NCBI GenBank assembly: GCA_024741835.1
Contig: JAENRP010000420.1
Span: 1 to 34,679, forward strand
Source: Diplocarpon mali
Lineage: Eukaryota > Ascomycota > Leotiomycetes > Helotiales > Drepanopezizaceae
Length of the DNA stretch: 34,679 nucleotides
Direction: 5' to 3'
Part shown: one piece after another, positions 28,779-34,679 of the stretch
Position numbering within the stretch: position 1 is the stretch's first letter
Layout of the letters: each line of letters opens with the position of its first letter
The notes under the pieces: model-generated
Told to the model about the DNA's origin: nothing
Databases searched by the model: none
What the model saw: only the letters and a program-made list of their open reading frames with translations
Translations under genes and position numbers: made by a program

Positions 28779-31415
28779 ATGCCTATTGCCCTAAAGCTAC
28801 TACTACCTGCAGTAGAATCAATAGACAAGCCAGATTTGACTTATAAGCCTAGCCTATAAGTAGAATTAGCATATGATAAAGAAGTCTATAAGCATAAGGT
28901 GCCCGTAATACTAGAAATACAAACTGCTAACTATTATAACCCTAAAGCATCAGACTTAGATGTATTTGAATCACTATCCTTAGAAATGCCTAAAATACCT
29001 CAAATACTAGTAGTAAAGAAACTAGCTCGCGGGCCTGGCCTATAGGTTAATATACGTGACGCTATAGACTCAAAAGATGATTTATCTAATAAAGAGATTG
29101 GTACTATTACTAATATGCTAGAAATTTTTAATAATATTAAGAAGGATACTACTCATATTATACAATCTTTCCCTAATGACCTATAAAAATTTATTCTTAA
29201 ATTCTATAAGTTAATAATAAAGCGTTTAAGAAAAGAAGGTTAGGGAGAAGTCTTATTAGCATAGGAAGGGACGATAAGAGCTATTAAGCAGATTATGAAA
29301 CTGCTATAAGACAAATTTTCTATAGATAATATTATATAATTCTTTATTAAGTATAAGAAATTGAAAGGTAACTTCTATATTCTTAAGGAGAAATCCGAAG
29401 TTAATACAAATATTATCTTTATAGAATATTATTAGGTCCCCTTTAATATAAAGATGATACTATAGTATAGCGACAGTTTCAAGATAGTAGTAATACTAGA
29501 AATAAATATAAGACTTGCAAAGTTTATAATAGGAATATTTAAGGACTTCAATTTTAAAAAGTTCTACGCCCTTTATAAACGCTAATATACGTAGTACTAT
29601 AGATTAGCAACAATAGGCCTTAATAATAAAGATATATTATCTAATATCTACAAATTTTATACTGCTCCTAACCTAAGATTACTCCTACTATACCTAGGAA
29701 ATCATACAATTATAGCTGCTAGTAATAGAATAGCAAGCCAGGTTAAGAAAGATATATCGTTAAGGTTTTCAAAGTTCAAAGTAGCACCTAAAGCCCTTAA
29801 ATTGTTCTAAGATATCGCCTAAACGCCTAACTAATGTAATACCATACTAACCCTTAACAACTTAATAGCTCTTTATAGCAAAGGTTTTTTAAGAATGCCT
29901 AAGCTATTTAATTGCGCATTCTTAAGCTCTATATATACGTATAGTTATAATAATCGTATAAAGACTTCATTTTTAACGCTAATATAAGAAGAGCTAGAAA
30001 TATATAAATATTATTTCTAGACCTTAGATAAGAAATCTTCCCTCCCCTCCGCATTCCTTTATAATATAACTTACAGCTTGATATAACAGACTCTAAGAAT
30101 GTATTATAAGTTGTATCTTAGTGCGCTATAGACTTATTATAATTCTTTATATAAGCTAATAGTATACCCTAAGCCTATATAGTTTATTAGGATTGACTAC
30201 TACTTAAAGATTATTACTATTAGAGTAGACGCTAATACGAGATTTATAAGATTAACTCCTAGGCCTGGCTTGCGGGTTACTATACCTAATAGTAGGACTA
30301 TTAATTACTATATGATTCCGGCCGCTAAGCAGTCTACTAGACAATTTACAATATAGGAGAAGTCTTATAAATTATCAATCCTTATACTATCTAGGCTTAA
30401 GAATACTTAATAGATCTTGATAAACCTAGCGCAAAGCGCTATTTAATAAAAAGAACTAAATACTAAATAAAGAATAATCCTAAAAGAATATATTTCTAAT
30501 AAGACTATCCTATTCTTAGTATTCATAAGATAGGGAACCTTTATTAATCTTAAGTTAGAATAGGAACTTAGCAAAGGCGGCTTTTTAACAGTTAGCAATA
30601 ACTATACTAAAGTTATTAGGAATAAAGCCTTTAAGAATAGAGTAGATCTAAAAGACTTTTTTATTAAAGCTATTAATATAAAGCGACCTTAGACTGCGAG
30701 ATAGAATATTACAAGCGAGTCGTCCGCGAAATTCTATATAACACTTGGAATAATAAAAGGTAGTCCATTATTAAAGGCCCTTATAGGCAAGAGATTATAG
30801 AATAACCTATTAATAGTAATGATTATAAAGGAGTTATTCTTAAAGGATATGGCACAACTGATAATATATTTAAAGAAATATAAATAAGATCTTTTTAAAG
30901 ATTTCGCTAATACTTAGAAGTAGGTTTAATAATTAGAACTGCAGTTATATAGAGATAAATCGTAGATTAAAATAAAGGACTTCGAAGATCATATCAAGGC
31001 CGATAATATAATTAATAAGACAATTCTCCTCAAAAAGTACAATACTAAAAAAGCATATGCAAAGACTCCTAATACAAGTCCTAGGCCCAGCCCGCAACTT
31101 AACTTCATAAAGGGCAAGTAAAAGGCAGTCTTATCTATTAAATCACCAGCTTCCTTATCCTCTATTATAAACAACTCTCCTAAAGATAACGATAAGGATA
31201 ATAATAATAATGCTATAATATAAGTGTCTATCCCTATTAGCAGAAGCCGTTAAACTATACTAGCATTAGCATAAAATACTAAAGCTCTTGCGATATTAAG
31301 ACCAGACTCCTCTAATACTAATAGTAAGCTATTAAGATAAAGTAATCGCTTTATAAAGAGAGTATTATTTAATAATAGTTCTCCTTATCCTTTAAAGAGA
31401 ACTAAAGAGAATTAA
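28779..31415 (+). pseudogene. Element E large protein, 878 codons, family unknown (RIP-decayed)
   Basis: From ATG 28779 a single frame runs to TAA 31413-31415. Its interruptions are TAA/TAG, about one per 25 codons, while the neighbouring frame has about one per 7, so this frame was coding. I do not recognise the family: no RT, integrase or zinc knuckle is visible. The middle (about 29150-30150) is Leu/Ile/Lys rich and probably helical. A Lys/Gln-rich, coiled-coil-like part lies near 30880-30990, and an Asn/Asp/Ser-rich low-complexity tail near 31130-31215. Four palindromic modules (28839, 29025, 30255, 31077) are all in this frame. A gag-like protein of a non-autonomous LTR element, or an unknown transposon protein, are both possible. 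Confidence 0.75.
28839..31099 (+). repeat. Four dispersed palindromic modules inside the element E frame
   Basis: Copies at 28839-28861 (T-Y-K-P-S-L-stop-V), 29025-29047 (A-R-G-P-G-L-stop-V), 30255-30277 (TPRPGLRV) and 31077-31099 (SPRPSPQL). They are 186, 1230 and 822 bp apart, all multiples of three, in the same orientation and phase. The copy at 30255 is one of the best preserved in the window. Confidence 0.88.
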
Positions 31416-31528
31416 TATTTAAGTTAATACTATTTTTAATTGTTTTTACGATTCTATAGTTTATTTATTTATATTGCTAATTTCGTTTTCTAACTCTTAC
31501 GCCTAATCCGTAGGTGAAAAGCGTATAT
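31416..31528. other. Element E 3' untranslated stretch
   Basis: AT-rich DNA between the end of the element E frame and the right LTR-like repeat. No polypurine tract stands out; GGTGAAAAGCG at about 31513-31523 is the nearest purine-rich stretch. Confidence 0.4.
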
Positions 31529-31845
31529 AAAAAAAAAAAAACTCTTCTTTTTTTCCTTTTACCTTTAATAAGGATATAGCCCTAGTTTAGGCCTTTTAAT
31601 ATATTAGTTTTCTTACACTTAAGGTTTACTAATAATTAATATACTATGACCTTAACCTATATTATTTTATATTCTTTACTAATAGTAATAGGGACTACTA
31701 CTTTTATTATTTAAAATATATATAAAGACCTAAGATAGATAGGTCTTATAATATATATTATATAATCGGCATAGGATAGTAGGAAGATAAAAGGGCTATC
31801 TTTTATATATAGAGATAGCGCGCAGCGCTATAGTACTAAATACAC
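31529..31845 (+). repeat. Element E right LTR-like repeat (diverged)
   Basis: Counterpart of 28000-28390, shorter by about 70 bp. Shared marks include the A13 run (31529-31541), TTTACTAATAGTAATAGGGA near 31676, and AGAGATAGCGCGCAGCGCTA at 31811-31830. The last segment contains GCGC repeats that survive in both copies. Confidence 0.5.
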
Positions 31846-32651
31846 CTTATACTTAGGACTTTGTGATGGGGATTACGTAACTGGCGCCTTTGGCGCACGG
31901 ACCCTATGGTTATGAGAGCTTCTTCTGTAGCTTCTCTCCTCTTCTTCTAGATCAATCAACTACTATTATATAGCTATAGATATATGCTCCTTACTAGCGC
32001 CCTACGCAAGGATAAGAAAACGCTATATAATATCTTTGATTCAAATGCGTCCTTAATTAATATGAATAACTTAAGGTTCAAGCGCAGGGCTATGTAATAC
32101 ATTTATATAAATCGAAACTCAATAATGCATCGATTCTACCTAGCGGCTACGGCTACTATTATATAAACGGCACCTGTCTGACGTTCACTAGGGATAGATC
32201 ACTATTAGCTATATAGATCTGCACTTTATAAAAGCAAATATCGGATTCAGCTCTTAAAGGGCCTTAAGAGATATATCTGCCTATCTGCTAACCCTGACTA
32301 GGCATAGGGCCACCTGCTGTACTTGGAATATAACCTAGATACTATACTACGTTATACCCCCTTTGCACTTGGACTTATACCTATATCTCAAATTTAGGAA
32401 GGGCACCTCCTGGTACTTAGAGTTACTAGATCTGGCCATTAGAATAGAGGGTCTGATATAGTAACCTCTGCCGGACTATAGATACTTTGCAATATTATAT
32501 AGCATACGACGGATATTGTGGCTCTATATCTATCAAAGCTGGATAGCTTTAAGGATAGATCTATTAAGGAACGCCTAGTACCTTACGAAGCGTTACTATA
32601 TAAGTCCTTAAACTTAGATAAGTATTTAGATAATTCTTTAAAAGTAGATAC
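31846..32651. other. Less RIP-mutated segment between element E and Copia-F; no gene recognised
   Basis: CpA and TpG are visibly more frequent here than elsewhere (for example CTGGCGCCTTTGGCGCACGG at 31881-31900). No long frame or known domain was seen; a 66-codon frame at 32518-32718 runs into the Copia-F LTR and is not credible as a gene. GGTTATGAGAGC at 31908-31919 resembles an initiator-Met half-tRNA primer site, so 31861-31907 may be the end of another LTR; this is speculative. GCGCC-TTT-GGCGC (31884-31896) can form a small hairpin. Confidence 0.45.
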
Positions 32652-32846
32652 TATTGAGATGGGTGATACAGCCATCACTCCAATGTATTATCATATGACC
32701 CTACTGCTTAATCAGTAGGATATTGATACGTATATAGCTATAGGTAAGAAAGGGGTAACCTTCCTTCCTTAACTCTTACTAATATATCGACCATCGACCT
32801 TTAGAAGCCTCCTTTACCTACTGCGCCAACTTACTTAAGCTTAATA
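32652..32846 (+). repeat. Copia-F 5' LTR (195 bp)
   Basis: Homologous to 12003-12197. It starts TATTGAGATG (TGTTGAGATG before RIP) and ends TTAATA. It is less mutated than the Copia-A copy. Inverted repeats GGGTGAT/ATCAC (32660-32678) and CCTACTG/CAGTAGG (32700-32719) can form hairpins near its 5' end. Confidence 0.92.
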
Positions 32847-32858
32847 GGTTATAAGCCT
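32847..32858 (+). promoter_or_regulatory. Copia-F primer binding site, initiator-Met half-tRNA type
   Basis: GGTTATAAGCCT directly follows the LTR. The expected complement of the initiator-Met anticodon arm is GGTTATGAGCCC; the two differences are a G-to-A and a C-to-T. Same class of site as in Copia-D. Confidence 0.72.
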
Positions 32859-32966
32859 TAGATAGACCGATAATAGATTATTAACTTCCTTTAAAAAGCA
32901 CTTGTGCTATAACTATTAATAGGAAGTTGAATAAGACTTATAGTAAGAGGCGAGCAATTGGCAAAT

Positions 32967-33097
32967 AAGAGGTATAATTCCCTATTTAGCTAACCTATAT
33001 TACAAAAGGTGTAATTCCTTGCTCTATAACCCCTTTGGTACTATAAGAGGTATGATTCCTTGCTTTATTATATTTCGTAAGAGGTATAATTCCCTGC
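32967..33097 (+). repeat. Four degenerate direct repeats in the Copia-F leader
   Basis: AAGAGGTATAATTCC-like motifs start at 32967, 33004, 33045 and 33079, spaced 37, 41 and 34 bp. They lie between the primer site and the gag start. Function unknown; a packaging or dimerisation signal is one possibility. Confidence 0.75.
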
Positions 33098-33245
33098 GTT
33101 ATAGCCTAAAAACCCTTTTCGATAAGAGGACTTCCTTCCTATTTAATACTTTTATAATACCTGCTATTTAATTATTTCAACTTTTCGATAGGAGGAGTGC
33201 CCTTAACTATTTAATTTATTTGATTTTAATACAATTCGATTTAAA

Positions 33246-34679
33246 ATGGTAATAGCTTCCGATTCCGATCGAAATACTAGACTTAAAGACCTTTAACTCT
33301 TTCGAAAGAACTAGCAATAATAGTTCGACGATTTAAAGCTTTACTTTAAGAGCAAAGGCATTAAAATAGCGATTTAAAAGACACTTATTAAATACGCAAG
33401 AATAGCCTCCTATACTCTTTCTATAGATTTGTCTAATTCTACTTTAATAGCTAATACAACTGCTAAGGATTTGCCAGATATATTAAATAAGCTTAGCTTA
33501 AGAGCTTTAGTAGATAATAACCGAGAATCCTAAAGGTAGATTTTAAATATAGAAAAAGAGAAGGAGTATAAGCTAGCCTTAGCTAAATGCAAGCTTAAGA
33601 TTAATAGAGGTTTAAGTAATAAAGATTAAGATTTTATTTAAGTTTATAATAATACAAAGATAAGATAAGATACTTTAAAAGTAAAATACTCTTAGATAAT
33701 TGCCCTTAATACTTAGTATCTGCTATAGTAGATTACTTTATTTTAATATAGAAAAGATATAGATAGTAAGGATATAGATATAAATATAGACTTTGCTTAA
33801 TCTATACTGCGTAAAGCAAGGAGGAGAGTAAGAGCTGTAGATCTTAGGATAGCTATGACTTTTAAGGAAACTTAGCTTTTTAGTTTCCTACTTAATAGCC
33901 TCCCTTTTAAGTTTACTATTGCGAAACAATCTCTTCTTATCTAACCTAACCTTAAGATCTATAAGAAGATCGACCTCCTTTAAACTATTAAGCAAGACCT
34001 TAAAGGACGCTTTAAATCAGCAAATGCCGCATTATAGGGCAAAGATAAGCCTAAGAAGAGGAAGGAGCGTAGGATAAGCCCTTAAGCTTATTAAGGATAT
34101 TACTTCTATAATAGTACTTATAATATTACTAATTATAAAGTTAAAAGGCAATTGATTAATATAGTTGCTAACTTTAATATTAAGAAGCAATTAAAGCAAA
34201 AGTTAAGAAGCAAACTACCCTTATCCTATTAAAGGCTGCAACTATTAAGGAAAGGTAAAGGAAAAGGCTATTTAGCCAAAACTTTAGCAAATACCTCTAA
34301 TAATAATAGTAGGTTATCTAAACCTAAATCCACTTTTAATAATTCAAATGATAATTATAATAAAGATGCTTACATTTTAAAAGCCGATCTTTATAAGATC
34401 CTTAAATCCGACTGATATAATAATACTAGTTATATAGTATATATAATTAATAAACCCTACCTATTTAAAGGCCCGCTTATTAAAATAAAAAGGCGCTCTA
34501 TTAAAGTTAATAGTAGAAGGTTATATATAAACTTAATAGGTATAGTAGAGATAAATATCGCTAGTATTTCTTTCCTTTTATAAAATATTCTTCTTATACT
34601 TAGCCTAGGTATTAATCTTTTATTTAGCTATAAGATTTATATAAAGTTAAATTATATAAGAGTTTTTAATAATTAATTT
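33246..34679 (+). pseudogene. Copia-F gag and protease (decayed, 3' end outside window)
   Basis: ATG at 33246 starts MVIASDSDRNTRLKDL and one frame continues to the window end, broken almost only by TAA/TAG. Gag covers about 33246-34250; RIAMTFKETQLFSFLLNSLPFKF near 33850-33920 fits the copia gag fold. A decayed zinc knuckle is likely near 34096-34135, with Cys codons turned to Tyr. Protease begins near 34400: N-T-S at 34422-34430 stands where D-T-G is expected, both changes being G-to-A. It is followed by KPYLFKGPLIKIKR and SLGINLLFSYKI, typical of copia protease. Integrase and RT would follow to the right. Confidence 0.85.

Larger units (their letters stand above)
32652..34679 (+). mobile_element. 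Copia-F: copia retrotransposon, 5' end (runs off right edge)
   Basis: A 195-bp LTR, an initiator-Met half-tRNA primer site, a 0.4-kb leader with short direct repeats and a gag-protease frame follow one another on the + strand. The LTR is homologous over its full length to the 3' LTR of Copia-A in the same orientation. Only about 2 kb is inside the window. The five bases before the LTR are GATAC; the matching duplication lies outside. Confidence 0.88.

Noticed and set aside
32518..32718. 66-codon + strand open frame
   Set aside because: It runs into the Copia-F LTR, whose left boundary is well defined at 32652.
1..34679. Absence of TGA stops as independent proof of coding
   Set aside because: RIP removes TpG throughout, so TGA is rare in every frame. 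Only stop density relative to other frames and recognisable motifs were used.

Overview
The window is a transposon graveyard from a filamentous ascomycete-type fungus. Almost every reading frame is a decayed LTR retrotransposon, and the DNA carries the mark of repeat-induced point mutation (RIP). TpA is everywhere, CpA and TpG are scarce, and broken frames are interrupted almost only by TAA/TAG where Gln (CAA/CAG) or Trp would be expected. LTR pairs differ almost only by transitions. I see no host gene, rRNA, tRNA or CRISPR array. No species can be named.

Layout, left to right. (1) Copia-A, + strand, 5' part outside the window: protease end/integrase at 2-1812, RT-RNase H at 9855-11709, 3' LTR at 12003-12197. 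(2) Copia-B, - strand, complete (1813-9849, 299-bp LTRs, target duplication GTAAA), inserted inside Copia-A between integrase and RT. (3) A gene-free spacer, 12198-12960. (4) Gypsy-C, - strand chromovirus-type element (12966-27787, 281-bp LTRs, target duplication AGGAT), with gag, protease, RT, RNase H, integrase and chromodomain. (5) Copia-D, - strand (18271-25841, 197-bp LTRs, target duplication GGTTC/GGTTT), inserted inside the gag gene of Gypsy-C. (6) Element E, + strand: one decayed 878-codon frame of unknown family (28779-31415) between two diverged LTR-like repeats. (7) A less mutated stretch, 31846-32651. (8) Copia-F, + strand, 5' LTR at 32652-32846, then gag and protease, running off the right edge; its LTR is close to that of Copia-A.

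The nesting can be checked arithmetically. Removing Copia-B with one 5-bp duplication puts the integrase and RT halves of Copia-A in the same frame. Removing Copia-D with one duplication does the same for the two halves of the Gypsy-C gag.

The most unusual signal is a 23-bp, GC-richer, nearly palindromic module (ACTCCTAGG - central GC - GCGAGT; peptide about T-P-R-P-G-L-(Q/R)-V). I find about 26 copies, in Copia-A, Gypsy-C, element E and nearby spacer, but none in Copia-B, Copia-D or Copia-F. The 20 copies inside coding frames are all in sense orientation and in the same codon phase. Several form short tandem arrays with periods of 39, 45 or 48 bp, placed in linkers between protein domains. 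It behaves like an in-frame, protein-tolerated palindromic mini-element shared by unrelated retrotransposons.
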